Part shown: one piece after another, positions 1-7,103 of the stretch
How positions within the stretch are numbered: the stretch's first letter is position 1
Layout: the number at the start of each line of letters is the position of its first letter
Position numbers and translations under genes: made by a program
Origin: an uncultured Lachnospiraceae bacterium
GTDB lineage: Bacteria; Bacillota; Clostridia; Lachnospirales; Lachnospiraceae
NCBI GenBank assembly: GCA_902801515.1
Contig: CADCII010000011.1
Span: 85,334-129,062 of the forward strand
Reading direction: 5' to 3'
DNA length: 43,729 nucleotides
Notes under the pieces: generated by a model
Told to the model about the DNA's origin: nothing
Database searches by the model: none
The model's input: only the letters and a program-made list of their open reading frames with translations

Positions 1-83
1 CGGTGCCTCGGTCTCTTCGACTGCTGCTTCGGTCTCAACTACCGGTGCCTCGGTCTCTTCGACTGCTGCTTCAGTCTCAACGA
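1..83. repeat. 42-bp tandem repeat, about two copies at the window edge
   Basis: Bases 1-42 and 43-83 are nearly identical copies starting CGGTGCCTCGGTCTC, differing at a few positions. Each encodes a 14-residue unit of the lipoprotein tail. The array probably continues past the edge. Looser 30-60 bp repeats with the same codons extend to about base 420. Confidence 0.75.
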
Positions 84-531
84 CTGCTGCTTCGGTCTCG
101 GCGACTGCTGCTTCGGTCTCGGCGACTTCCTCAACCTCGGTCATAACTTCTTCAACTGCCTCAGATGCTGCTTCCTCTGCCTCAGTGATAGCTGTCTCAA
201 CTGCTTCTGCTGCCTCAGATGCTGCTTCCTCTGCCTCGGTCAGAAGTGTTTCAACTGCTTCTGCTGCCTCGGATACTGCCTCAGCTGCTTCAGTCTGAGC
301 TGCTTCAACTGCCTCTGCTGCTTCGGTCTGAGCTGTTTCAACAGCCGCTGCCGCTTCAGTAATAGCTTCGTCGACTGCTGCCGCTGCTTCTGAAACTGCC
401 TCGGATGCTGCTTCTACTGCCGGAGCCTGTGTCTCCTTGACAGCTTCTGTCTCTTTCTTCTTGCTGCTGCATCCGGTGAGAGCGAGGGCAGTCACAAGGA
501 GAGCCACCGCTGCTACTCTGAACTTCTTCAT
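1..531 (-). CDS. Repetitive acidic lipoprotein, C-terminus beyond window edge
   Basis: The reading frame starts at ATG 531 behind AGGAGGA and runs open through base 1, giving at least 177 residues with no stop. The N-terminus is a lipoprotein signal peptide with lipobox LTGC followed by SSKKKET, so the mature protein should be lipid-anchored outside the cell. The rest is almost only Ala, Glu, Val and Thr. It begins as helix-forming EAAEAVE/TEAEEAASEA units and passes into ETEAAVVETEAAVEETEAP units. Near the edge the DNA becomes a 42-bp tandem repeat. Short ETEA-type linkers are common behind the lipobox of Clostridia substrate-binding proteins, but this one is far longer. The folded part, if there is one, lies outside the window, so no function is assigned. 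It could be a binding-protein stalk or a structural surface lipoprotein. It follows the ABC operon but has its own promoter. Confidence 0.8.
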   Translation of the reverse strand, partial: MKKFRVAAVALLVTALALTGCSSKKKETEAVKETQAPAVEAASEAVSEAAAAVDEAITEAAAAVETAQTEAAEAVEAAQTEAAEAVSEAAEAVETLLTEAEEAASEAAEAVETAITEAEEAASEAVEEVMTEVEEVAETEAAVAETEAAVVETEAAVEETEAPVVETEAAVEETEAP

Positions 532-589
532 AGTCTCTCTTCCTCCTAATACATTGCACACACCCATGTGTATTGCCAAAAGTCATTTC

Positions 590-619
590 ATTATACCAAC
601 TTCCGGCATGATAACTCAA
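590..619 (-). promoter_or_regulatory. Sigma-A promoter of the repetitive lipoprotein
   Basis: Read on the minus strand: -35 TTGAGT (619-614), an 18-bp spacer and a perfect -10 TATAAT (595-590). It lies in the gap between the binding-protein stop and the lipoprotein start, so the lipoprotein can be transcribed apart from the ABC operon. Confidence 0.75.
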
Positions 620-637
620 GACCCTTTTCCAACTATA

Positions 638-2239
638 TCATTTCTTCCCGGACCGTATCCTGTCGACGATCAGATACAGCAGGATCAGTACCCACGCGGC
701 GCCCAGCAGTGCCAGCAGCCCGACTGCAGTAGCGGGGAACGGGCCCAGATCCCGGGAGTTCTCTTCTGCGCCTGAAACCTGTATCTGGTCAAGGTGATAC
801 AGTTTCCTGGTATTTTCGAACAGTTCCTTAAGGTACTTGTCGTCGATCTCTTTCTTCCGGCGGGCTCCCTTGGATACGTCTTCGATCAGGTAACCGGCGG
901 CGTCGCGCAGTGAAGCGGAGCCGTTGAAGACAGGCGTGACAAAGGTCTCATCTGTGTGGTCCATGATCAGTCTGGAGGCGTCGATCTTTATCTGATAGTG
1001 TTCCTTCGTATCCGTCCCGGCAGCATCCAGGTATTTCTGGTACTCATCAGACTGCTGAGCTTTCGACGTGACCGGCAGATATCCTTCCGTTCCGGAATAG
1101 GCGATCTGTACGTCATTCGTGAGCAGGAACTGGGCGAACAGCCAGCTGGCAAGAACTTCTCCCCGATCTGGCTTGTTAAATATGCAGACGGAAGGTCCCT
1201 GCGAGATCATCTGCATATTGTCCGGGTCTTGCTGCGGGACCGGCCTGACCGCAGTCTCAAATTCGACCACCTTATCCGGACTGATGTCCACAAGCGGCGC
1301 ATCCGATCCCATCCAGGTCGCACCTGCGGTAGAATCAATAGCGAAGATGCACTGGCCGGCATTCAGGAAGTTCGCAGGATAGCTGGAGATCTTGAAGGTT
1401 GAAAATGCGCGGCTCCTGGCGTGAGATGCGATCTCCTTAAGCAGTTCCTTCGTAGTGTCATTGAAAATGAGCACTTCGCCTTCCGGCGTGGAGTACCCTG
1501 CTCCATACTGCTGCAGCATCTGGATCATCATATTGTCGGTGGACTTATACAGGAACGGAATCATGACATTCTGCCCGTTCACCTTGAAGTTCCCGTCCTT
1601 GTCCTTCTCCATGGCGGCTTCCGAAACTTCCCAGATATAATCCCAGGTCAGAACATCCGGAACTTCATACCCCAGTTTCTCCACATAAGTCTTGTTGATA
1701 TAGCAGGCTTCCGTGGAGCGCATGAAGGGAAGCGCGTACAGGAAATCATCGATACGGCCCTCTTCCAGGAACTTCGGGATCATCTCCTCCTGCGTGGGAC
1801 CTTCAAATCTCAGTTCAGATCCGCCCAGGCCGTACTTGTCATCATTGACCAGATCATCCAGCGGGACCACGATGTTCTCGCCTGTTTTGTATGTGGCAAT
1901 GTGGTCCGGATAGGTGATGCAGACATTAGGCGTTGTCCCGGTCGCAATATTCGTGATGACATCATTATAGATATCCCCATAGTTGGTATACAGACGCAGG
2001 TTCACCTTGATATTAGGATACAGTTTCTGGAATTCTGCCACCGCGTTGTTGTAGATCTTTACCTGCGTCTTGTTGGTGTCATTCTTTGCCCAGAAGGTGA
2101 TCTCATAAGGGGCATCTTCATTAAAAGTATCGGGTACTGCAAATGAAGTCGTGGACACGCCTCCATGACAGCCGCTCAGTCCCAGTGCGCAGACCAGAGC
2201 AAGAACAGCCGGGATTACAGTCTTTCTGAATAATTTCAT
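638..2239 (-). CDS. Family 1 extracellular sugar-binding lipoprotein with C-terminal transmembrane helix
   Basis: This 533-residue protein is the likely substrate receptor of the ABC importer encoded just upstream. The signal peptide ends in lipobox LSGC, followed by a family 1 solute-binding fold (ITFWAKNDTNKTQVKIYNN at about residues 48-66; TTPNVCITYPDH for the hinge region). Unlike ordinary binding proteins, the C-terminus has a strong hydrophobic helix of about 22 residues (from TAVGLLALLGAAW) followed by basic DRIRSGKK, predicting a second membrane anchor with a cytoplasmic tail. The start ATG overlaps the permease stop as ATGA and is preceded by GAGGAGGG, which points to translational coupling. 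The substrate is not evident: no glycosidase or regulator gene is nearby. The family call is secure; the specificity is unknown. Confidence 0.9.
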   Translation of the reverse strand: MKLFRKTVIPAVLALVCALGLSGCHGGVSTTSFAVPDTFNEDAPYEITFWAKNDTNKTQVKIYNNAVAEFQKLYPNIKVNLRLYTNYGDIYNDVITNIATGTTPNVCITYPDHIATYKTGENIVVPLDDLVNDDKYGLGGSELRFEGPTQEEMIPKFLEEGRIDDFLYALPFMRSTEACYINKTYVEKLGYEVPDVLTWDYIWEVSEAAMEKDKDGNFKVNGQNVMIPFLYKSTDNMMIQMLQQYGAGYSTPEGEVLIFNDTTKELLKEIASHARSRAFSTFKISSYPANFLNAGQCIFAIDSTAGATWMGSDAPLVDISPDKVVEFETAVRPVPQQDPDNMQMISQGPSVCIFNKPDRGEVLASWLFAQFLLTNDVQIAYSGTEGYLPVTSKAQQSDEYQKYLDAAGTDTKEHYQIKIDASRLIMDHTDETFVTPVFNGSASLRDAAGYLIEDVSKGARRKKEIDDKYLKELFENTRKLYHLDQIQVSGAEENSRDLGPFPATAVGLLALLGAAWVLILLYLIVDRIRSGKK

Positions 2240-3069
2240 CCCTTTGTCCCTCCTCTCAGTACACCGGCCATGATCTTATTTCTGAAGATCAGGAACAGTA
2301 CGATCAGCGGAATCGATATGACCACGACCGCAGCCATCATCGCAGGAATATTCTCACGGCCGAATCCATTTTCACGGATCTCCTGGATCCCGTTGGAGAC
2401 CAGGTAGTATCTGGGGTCGTCAGTGATCAGGCGCGGCCACACATAGGAGTTCCAGCACTCGATGACTTTCAGGATGATGATCGTGATAATCGTCGGCCTG
2501 CTGATCGGCACCAGCACGCGGAGCAGATATTTCAGGTCGCTCGTACCGTCAACCTTCGCCGCCAGGTACAGGTTGTCGGGAACCATCTCAAAGTTTTCCT
2601 TGAGCAGGTACACATAGAAGACCGACATGACCGACGGCAGGATCAGGCCTGGAAATGAGTTCCTCAGCCCTGCGTTGGTGATGGTGACAAAGTTCGTGAT
2701 GATGACCAGTTCATTTGGCAGCATCATCAGGGACAGAAACAGTGCGAACACCAGGTTCTTGCCTTTAAACTTCAGTCTGGCGAAGGCAAATGCCGCCAGC
2801 ACGGCTACCACGACCATAATGGCTGTCGTCAGCACCGTGAAGATCAGCGTGTTCAGCAGGTATCTCCCCAGGGGAACCTCAGTAAACACGTTGGCGTAGT
2901 TCTGGAGTGTAGGCGACAGTGTGTAGAACTTCGGAATGTATTCCGAGTTGTAGGAACTGTAACTCTTCAGGGATGTCAGGACCATCCAGTAGAACGGGAA
3001 CAGAACGATCAGCCCCCAGAGTACCAGCAGAATATAAGTCAGAACGGTTTTAATTCTTCTTTTTCCCAT
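2236..3069 (-). CDS. Carbohydrate ABC transporter permease, MalG/UgpE type
   Basis: This 277-residue inner-membrane protein has about six transmembrane segments. The EAA loop that docks on the ATPase reads AAKVDGTSDLKYLLRVLVPI at about residue 168, matching the CUT1-family pattern with conserved Gly and Pro. Length and N-terminus (a cytoplasmic basic stretch, then a first helix starting VLTYILLVLWGL) are normal for MalG-type subunits. The start is supported by GGAGGGACGGAT upstream. It lies 12 bases after the partner permease and overlaps the binding protein by four bases, so the operon is tightly coupled. The two permeases should form the heterodimeric channel. The substrate is probably a sugar or oligosaccharide. 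Confidence 0.93.
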   Translation of the reverse strand: MGKRRIKTVLTYILLVLWGLIVLFPFYWMVLTSLKSYSSYNSEYIPKFYTLSPTLQNYANVFTEVPLGRYLLNTLIFTVLTTAIMVVVAVLAAFAFARLKFKGKNLVFALFLSLMMLPNELVIITNFVTITNAGLRNSFPGLILPSVMSVFYVYLLKENFEMVPDNLYLAAKVDGTSDLKYLLRVLVPISRPTIITIIILKVIECWNSYVWPRLITDDPRYYLVSNGIQEIRENGFGRENIPAMMAAVVVISIPLIVLFLIFRNKIMAGVLRGGTKG

Positions 3070-3081
3070 ATCCGTCCCTCC

Positions 3082-3972
3082 TTAATAGTACACATGCTTC
3101 CTGCTGACCAGCAGGTTGATGACCGTGATCGTCAGGATGATCGCGAACAGCAGGATCGCCGCCGCGGCCGCATAGGACGGATAGCCGCCGGAATCACCGT
3201 AGAGCATATCGTAGATATAACCCACGATCGTATTCATTTTCGCGGCGTTCAGGTCCGTACCGAACAGAGCTACCGCATCCGAGTATTCCTTGAAAGCTCC
3301 GATGAATCCGGTGATGATCAGGTAGAATACAGTCGGGGAGATCATCGGGAGCGTGATGCGAAGGAAGATTCTCCATCCCTTCGTCCCGTCTACCTTCGCG
3401 GCGTTGTAATAGCTCACATCGACAGACGCCAGAGCGCTGGTCAGGATCAGGATCTTAAACGGCATGACAATCCAGATCACGTAGAAACACAGCACGAACA
3501 TCTTCGCCCAGTAGGGACCGTCTATAAAGTCGACGGAAGGCCCGTGGAAGAAATGGATCAGCAGGTTCACCATTCCGTCCGTGTACGCCGTCTTCTTGAA
3601 CAGGATCATGAAAACCAGGCCGACTGCCAGCGTATTGGTCACGTAGGGCAGGAAATAAATGGTCTGGAACAGGTTTCTGAGTGCCTTGATCGAGCTGAGT
3701 CCGAAAGCGATCAGCAGGGACAGGCCGGTTGAGATCGGCACTGTGATGGCGACGCACAGGGCGGTGTTCCGGACAGCCTGCAGGAAATAAGGATCATGCA
3801 GGATATAGTTGAAATTGTACAGTCCCGTTCCGCGGGACGTCTGGGAGGCGAAGTTGTAACTCTCCTCCATCGAATAGATAAGAACGTCGATCAGCGGATA
3901 TACCATGAATACCGCCAGGAAGATCCCGGCCGGAAGCAGGTACAGCCACGCTTTCTTATTGTTCGTTTCCAT
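3082..3972 (-). CDS. Carbohydrate ABC transporter permease, MalF/UgpA type
   Basis: This 296-residue partner permease opens with KKAWLYLLPAGIFLAVFMVY, the typical first helix of UgpA/MalF proteins without the long MalF P2 loop. The EAA loop is AAKVDGTKGWRIFLRITLP at about residue 198, followed by MISPTVFYLIITG. About six membrane helices are visible. The start has AAAGGAG eight bases upstream. The gene is 12 bases downstream of the ATPase and 12 bases upstream of the second permease, so one transcript is expected. No truncation or unusual residue was seen. Confidence 0.93.
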   Translation of the reverse strand: METNNKKAWLYLLPAGIFLAVFMVYPLIDVLIYSMEESYNFASQTSRGTGLYNFNYILHDPYFLQAVRNTALCVAITVPISTGLSLLIAFGLSSIKALRNLFQTIYFLPYVTNTLAVGLVFMILFKKTAYTDGMVNLLIHFFHGPSVDFIDGPYWAKMFVLCFYVIWIVMPFKILILTSALASVDVSYYNAAKVDGTKGWRIFLRITLPMISPTVFYLIITGFIGAFKEYSDAVALFGTDLNAAKMNTIVGYIYDMLYGDSGGYPSYAAAAAILLFAIILTITVINLLVSRKHVYY

Positions 3973-3984
3973 ACCGGCTCTCCT

Positions 3985-5157
3985 TTATCTGCTTCCGTAC
4001 AGCCGCTCCTCGGTATCCTCGGAGAATATAAAGATCTTGCCCGGGCGTACCCGGAAATGCACTTCACTCTTTGAGGTGTCGGGCCGGTTCTCCGAGTCCA
4101 CAATGGTGCGGATCGTCTCTCCTTCAAACTCCGGATGCTCCGACAGGACCGTGACGTCGCGCCCCATAATTTCCACACCCTTCAGGTTGCAGGTCAGAGG
4201 TCCATTCTCATCCACATAGAAGCCCTCCGGACGGATGCCGATCCAGACCTTGCAGTCACCGGCGTCCTTGGCGAGTTTTCCGGGGCCTTTCCTGACGCCG
4301 TCAGCACCGGGGCGAACGGTCCCCGGATCCGGCGCAAGATTATCGGCATCAAATACTTCGTCTTCTCCGATATAGATCTTGCCCCTGTGCAGATTTCCGC
4401 TGAACACATTGATCGGCGGAGTGCCCAGGAACTTCGCGACAAACAGGTTGTGCGGATCGTCATAGACGTCCTGCGGACGGCCTATCTGCTGGACCACGCC
4501 ATCCTTCATGACGACGATGGTGTCGGAGATCGACATCGCCTCTTCCTGGTCGTGGGTGACAAAAATCGTAGTGATTCCGGTCTCTCTCTGGATCCTCCGG
4601 ATCTCAACACGGGTCTGCAGACGCAGGCGTGCGTCCAGGTTGGACAGCGGTTCATCCATCAGCAGAACGCGGGGCATCTTGACCAGAGCACGGGCGATGG
4701 CGACTCTCTGCTGCTGTCCTCCGGACAGTTCCTTCGGCCGGCGTTCCAGAAGATGATCGATCTGCACCAGTTTGGCGGCAGTCTTCGCCTTCTCCTTCAT
4801 CTGCTCTTTGGTCAGCTTGTCCGCACCCTTCAGATTGCCCAGCGGGAACATGATATTCTGCTCCACCGTCATATGCGGATACAGGGCGTAGTTCTGAAAT
4901 ACCAGGCCGACACCTCTCTCTTCCGGCGGGATGTTCGTCACATCTTCATCGTCGAAAAAGATCTGCCCTTCTGTCGGCTTCTCCAGTCCGCAGATCATAA
5001 GCAGTGTAGTGCTCTTGCCGCAGCCGGAAGGGCCGAGCAGTCCCACCAGTTCCCCGCTGGGGATCTCAAAATCAAAATCATTGACCGCAGTGACGGCCGG
5101 ATCTTTCCGGGACCTTCCGGGGAACCTCTTGGTAAGATCCTTCAAAGTGACTTTCAT
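3985..5157 (-). CDS. Sugar ABC transporter ATPase, MsmX/UgpC type
   Basis: This 390-residue ATPase energises the importer. Visible motifs are Walker A GPSGCGKST (about residue 43), Q-loop FQNYALYP, signature LSGGQQQR, Walker B VLLMDEPLSNLDA and H-loop VTHDQEEA. The C-terminal third is the TOBE/MOP-like regulatory domain (GIRPEGF near residue 315). That domain carries an extra Gly/Pro/charged insertion of roughly 35-40 residues (about 275-312) not expected in MsmX-type proteins. The start has an excellent AGGAGGAGAAGGAG site. Unusually, the ATPase is the first gene, with the binding protein last. Many Firmicutes keep one shared MsmX ATPase elsewhere, so a dedicated ATPase suggests a self-contained system. 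Only 57 bases separate it from the transferase gene upstream, so read-through from there is possible. Confidence 0.95.
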   Translation of the reverse strand: MKVTLKDLTKRFPGRSRKDPAVTAVNDFDFEIPSGELVGLLGPSGCGKSTTLLMICGLEKPTEGQIFFDDEDVTNIPPEERGVGLVFQNYALYPHMTVEQNIMFPLGNLKGADKLTKEQMKEKAKTAAKLVQIDHLLERRPKELSGGQQQRVAIARALVKMPRVLLMDEPLSNLDARLRLQTRVEIRRIQRETGITTIFVTHDQEEAMSISDTIVVMKDGVVQQIGRPQDVYDDPHNLFVAKFLGTPPINVFSGNLHRGKIYIGEDEVFDADNLAPDPGTVRPGADGVRKGPGKLAKDAGDCKVWIGIRPEGFYVDENGPLTCNLKGVEIMGRDVTVLSEHPEFEGETIRTIVDSENRPDTSKSEVHFRVRPGKIFIFSEDTEERLYGSR

Positions 5158-5214
5158 ACTCCTTCTCCTCCTGTATGTGTACTGCTTTTTCTTTCTTCTG
5201 CCGGATATTTCTGT

Positions 5215-5955
5215 CTATAGCCACTGTTCTGAGAGCGCCTTTTTAAGATCCACACGGATCATCTCATCTGCCATGTGCCCTTCCAGGGCCATGCATGAAT
5301 ACTGATATCCATCGATCTGACCATACTCTTTCAATTCGATTACTTCCGATATATAGTCCTGCCTGACAGTTGTCGGATCCAGTGTGATCTCAAAAGATGA
5401 CAGCGGGATCAGCAGACCTTGTCCCGTAAGTTTCACAAAGCTTTCCTTCAGTGTCCAGATCCTGTAAAAAGAAGAAGGGTCTGCCAGTGCCTGTTTCCGT
5501 TCGGATTCCGTAAGGCACCTCGCGACATATCCGATCCTCCGGATATCCGCTTCTGTACACCCCGCCTCTTCCACATCACAGCCTACCTTTGTCTGTGAGA
5601 CAGCGCACATCACCCGGTCCCCGGAATGCGACAGGCTGAAGTGGATCTTCGGATAATCAGGAAGATACGGTTTCCCATGTTCGTTCTCAGCGATCTTGAT
5701 CTCTCTGAGATCGTCTCCCGGCAGATCTGCTTCTCCCTGTGCATGCCGCAAAGCGCGCACATAATCTGCAAGCGCACAGGTCAGAAGCGCGCCTGCAGCG
5801 AGGCTCAGCTTCCTCACTTCCGGGTTCTTCGGTCTGAGCGCTTTTTCCCTGCGAACTGCAGGCACCCGATCCAGCCAGCCCTGGAACACCTCTTCATCTC
5901 CCAGACATCCGGCGGACGCCATATATACTTTTACATCATGCCATGTATTCATCAT
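5215..5955 (-). CDS. 4'-phosphopantetheinyl transferase, Sfp/HetI type
   Basis: The protein of about 246 residues transfers the 4'-phosphopantetheine arm of coenzyme A to a conserved serine of carrier proteins. The family motifs are present: KVGCDVEEAG, corresponding to the Mg-binding GxDxE motif, and WTLKESFVKLTGQGL, the WxxKEAxxK motif. HFSLSHSGDRV matches the conserved SHS segment. I chose ATG 5955 (5952 is equally possible). A longer open frame reaches 6069 but would run through tRNA-Leu and its terminator. The ribosome binding site is weak. No polyketide, peptide or fatty-acid synthase genes are in the window, so its carrier substrate is unknown. It could serve the primary acyl carrier protein or a remote cluster. 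Confidence 0.85.
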   Translation of the reverse strand: MMNTWHDVKVYMASAGCLGDEEVFQGWLDRVPAVRREKALRPKNPEVRKLSLAAGALLTCALADYVRALRHAQGEADLPGDDLREIKIAENEHGKPYLPDYPKIHFSLSHSGDRVMCAVSQTKVGCDVEEAGCTEADIRRIGYVARCLTESERKQALADPSSFYRIWTLKESFVKLTGQGLLIPLSSFEITLDPTTVRQDYISEVIELKEYGQIDGYQYSCMALEGHMADEMIRVDLKKALSEQWL

Positions 5956-6003
5956 GCTTCTATTTTGCATTCCCGGACAGTCTTTTGCAATTGTAATTTC
6001 ACG

Positions 6004-6035
6004 AAAAAAGGAATGCCGAATCCATTCAGCATTCC
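6004..6035 (-). terminator. Intrinsic terminator after tRNA-Leu
   Basis: On the minus strand, stem GGAATGC / GCATTCC (6035-6029 with 6016-6010) is followed by a run of T. It lies directly downstream of tRNA-Leu and upstream of the transferase gene, leaving only about 50 bases for a transferase promoter. Confidence 0.85.
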
Positions 6036-6042
6036 TCTTATG

Positions 6043-6122
<80 letters not shown>

Positions 6123-6133
6123 CGACACTGGAA

Positions 6134-6162
6134 AATCTACCACAAAAATTGGTTCAGCGCAA
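6134..6162 (-). promoter_or_regulatory. Probable promoter of tRNA-Leu
   Basis: Minus strand -35 TTGCGC (6162-6157), a 17-bp spacer and -10 TAGATT (6139-6134), with the start point expected at about 6127, just before the tRNA 5' end. It overlaps the last codons of the small upstream ORF. Confidence 0.55.
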
Positions 6163-6360
6163 CTTTACCGGTTTCTTTATTATGAGTTCGATCTTATCTG
6201 AATATCTCATGACAAAAACATCTGTCAGTAACACAGCCGCGAATAAAAATACACAAAACTGTTTGGGATAATTTGTCACCAGACCGGCAACCCGGTCAAT
6301 GAATGACATAATCGGAAGAATAATATATCTGAGCAGAAAATGTATGATACGTGTTCCCAT
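6154..6360 (-). CDS. Small predicted membrane protein, 68 residues
   Basis: An open frame with two hydrophobic stretches: FLLRYIILPIMSFI near the N-terminus and FCVFLFAAVLLTDVFV in the middle. It ends in a basic tail (KKPVKLR). The start is preceded by GGTAAGGGGAA, a fair ribosome binding site. I recognise no family. It sits alone between the tRNA-Leu promoter and the tRNA operon terminator. Hydrophobic pattern plus a binding site make a real gene plausible, but short AT-rich hydrophobic frames also arise by chance. Confidence 0.4.
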   Translation of the reverse strand: MGTRIIHFLLRYIILPIMSFIDRVAGLVTNYPKQFCVFLFAAVLLTDVFVMRYSDKIELIIKKPVKLR

Positions 6361-6510
6361 TTCCCCTTACCACCTTCACTGCTTTGTTCCATCACCTGAA
6401 AGGCCGGGAGATATTCCTCCCAGACTGAGATGAATAACAAATTATGGAACATGTTCTGGTGATTCGCAATGATAACAGGCAGAAAGAATACCGTTTATAG
6501 AAAATAGAAA

Positions 6511-6543
6511 AACCCCTGCAGCTTAAGCATCTGCAAGGGTTTT
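6511..6543 (-). terminator. Terminator of the tRNA Pro-to-Lys operon
   Basis: On the minus strand the stem AAAACCCTTGCAG pairs across a 9-nt loop with CTGCAGGGGTTTT and ends in a T run. It is symmetric enough to work in both directions and lies just downstream of tRNA-Lys. Confidence 0.85.
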
Positions 6544-6546
6544 AAG

Positions 6547-6619
6547 TGAGACATCGGGGACTCGAACCCCGGACAACCTGATTAAAAGTCAGGTGCTCTA
6601 CCGCCTGAGCTAATGTCCC
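6547..6619 (-). tRNA. tRNA-Lys (UUU)
   Basis: Acceptor GGGACAT pairs with ATGTCTC with one G-U. The anticodon arm is CCTGA-CTTTTAA-TCAGG, anticodon UUU. The T-arm is CGGGG-TTCGAGT-CCCCG and the discriminator is A. It is the last gene of the minus-strand tRNA operon. Confidence 0.96.
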
Positions 6620-6654
6620 AGAAAAATAATAAAAATGCGGGCCTTACGGCCAAG

Positions 6655-6726
6655 CTGGGCTAACCGGATTCGAACCGGTGTATGCAGGAGTCAAAGTCCT
6701 GTGCCTTACCGCTTGGCGATAGCCCA
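6655..6726 (-). tRNA. tRNA-Gln (UUG)
   Basis: Acceptor TGGGCTA pairs perfectly with TAGCCCA, discriminator G. The anticodon arm is CAGGA-CTTTGAC-TCCTG, anticodon UUG. The T-arm is ACCGG-TTCGAAT-CCGGT. Confidence 0.96.
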
Positions 6727-6734
6727 AGGGAAAG

Positions 6735-6817
6735 GGTGGGTACAGGGATTCGAACCCTGGGCCTCCAGAGCCACAATCTGGGAAGGCCGTTGCTCTATCC
6801 GGCTGAGCTACAGACTC
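6735..6817 (-). pseudogene. Chimeric tRNA: 5' half of tRNA-Arg(UCU) joined to 3' half of tRNA-His(GUG)
   Basis: The 83-nt segment sits where one tRNA should be. Its 5' part (6817-6782) is GAGTCTG, a normal D-arm and ACGGCCTTC, which is the first half of a tRNA-Arg(UCU) whose loop would read CTTCTAA. Its 3' part (about 6781-6735) is a complete His anticodon arm CCAGA-TTGTGGC-TCTGG, T-arm CAGGG-TTCGAAT-CCCTG, acceptor strand TACCCAC and the C73 discriminator typical of tRNA-His. The two acceptor strands do not pair: three Watson-Crick pairs and one G-T out of seven. Nine extra bases lie before the anticodon stem. The simplest reading is a deletion that fused adjacent Arg and His genes. It is almost surely non-functional as a tRNA. 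An assembly collapse between similar genes could give the same picture. Confidence 0.85.
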
Positions 6818-6828
6818 ATGTTACAAAA

Positions 6829-6899
6829 AGCGGGTGATGGGAATCGAACCCACGTATCCAGCTTGGAAGGCTGGTGTTCTACCATTGAACTACACCCGC
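6829..6899 (-). tRNA. tRNA-Gly (UCC)
   Basis: Acceptor GCGGGTG pairs with CACCCGC, discriminator T. The anticodon arm is CCAGC-CTTCCAA-GCTGG, anticodon UCC. The T-loop is TTCGATT. Confidence 0.96.
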
Positions 6900-6920
6900 A
6901 TATGTATTATGCAATTGTAA

Positions 6921-6995
6921 TCGGGGTGACAAGATTCGAACTTGCGACCCCCTGCTCCCAAAGCAGGTGCTCTAGCCAAACTGAGCCACACCCCG
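6921..6995 (-). tRNA. tRNA-Pro (UGG)
   Basis: Acceptor CGGGGTG pairs with CACCCCG, discriminator A. The anticodon arm is CCTGC-TTTGGGA-GCAGG, anticodon UGG. It is the first gene of the minus-strand tRNA operon, about 20 bases after the predicted start point. Confidence 0.96.
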
Positions 6996-7023
6996 TAATC
7001 CTGTTTCCCAAGACACAAATGGG

Positions 7024-7052
7024 ATTATATTACGTGAAAACCGCTTTGTCAA
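7024..7052 (-). promoter_or_regulatory. Perfect-consensus promoter of the tRNA operon
   Basis: Minus strand TTGACA (7052-7047), exactly 17 bp, TATAAT (7029-7024). This is the ideal sigma-A promoter, as expected for a strongly expressed stable-RNA operon. The transcript would run tRNA-Pro, Gly, Arg/His chimera, Gln, Lys. Confidence 0.95.
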
Positions 7053-7103
7053 TCCCCTTCCGGAGAAATTTGTGCCCGTCAGCGCAGGAGAATTCCGTAC
7101 CGG

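Noticed and set aside
1-420. CRISPR-like array from the regular repeats
   Set aside because: The repeats are contiguous, in frame with a lipoprotein, and lack unique spacers; no cas gene is present.
5158-5214. Separate promoter for the ABC operon
   Set aside because: The 57-base gap has no convincing -35/-10 pair, so transcription probably comes from upstream or from within the transferase gene.
4135-5220. Long plus-strand open frame opposite the ABC ATPase
   Set aside because: It is the mirror of a GC-rich real gene with all ATPase motifs on the other strand; no ribosome site and no recognisable protein.
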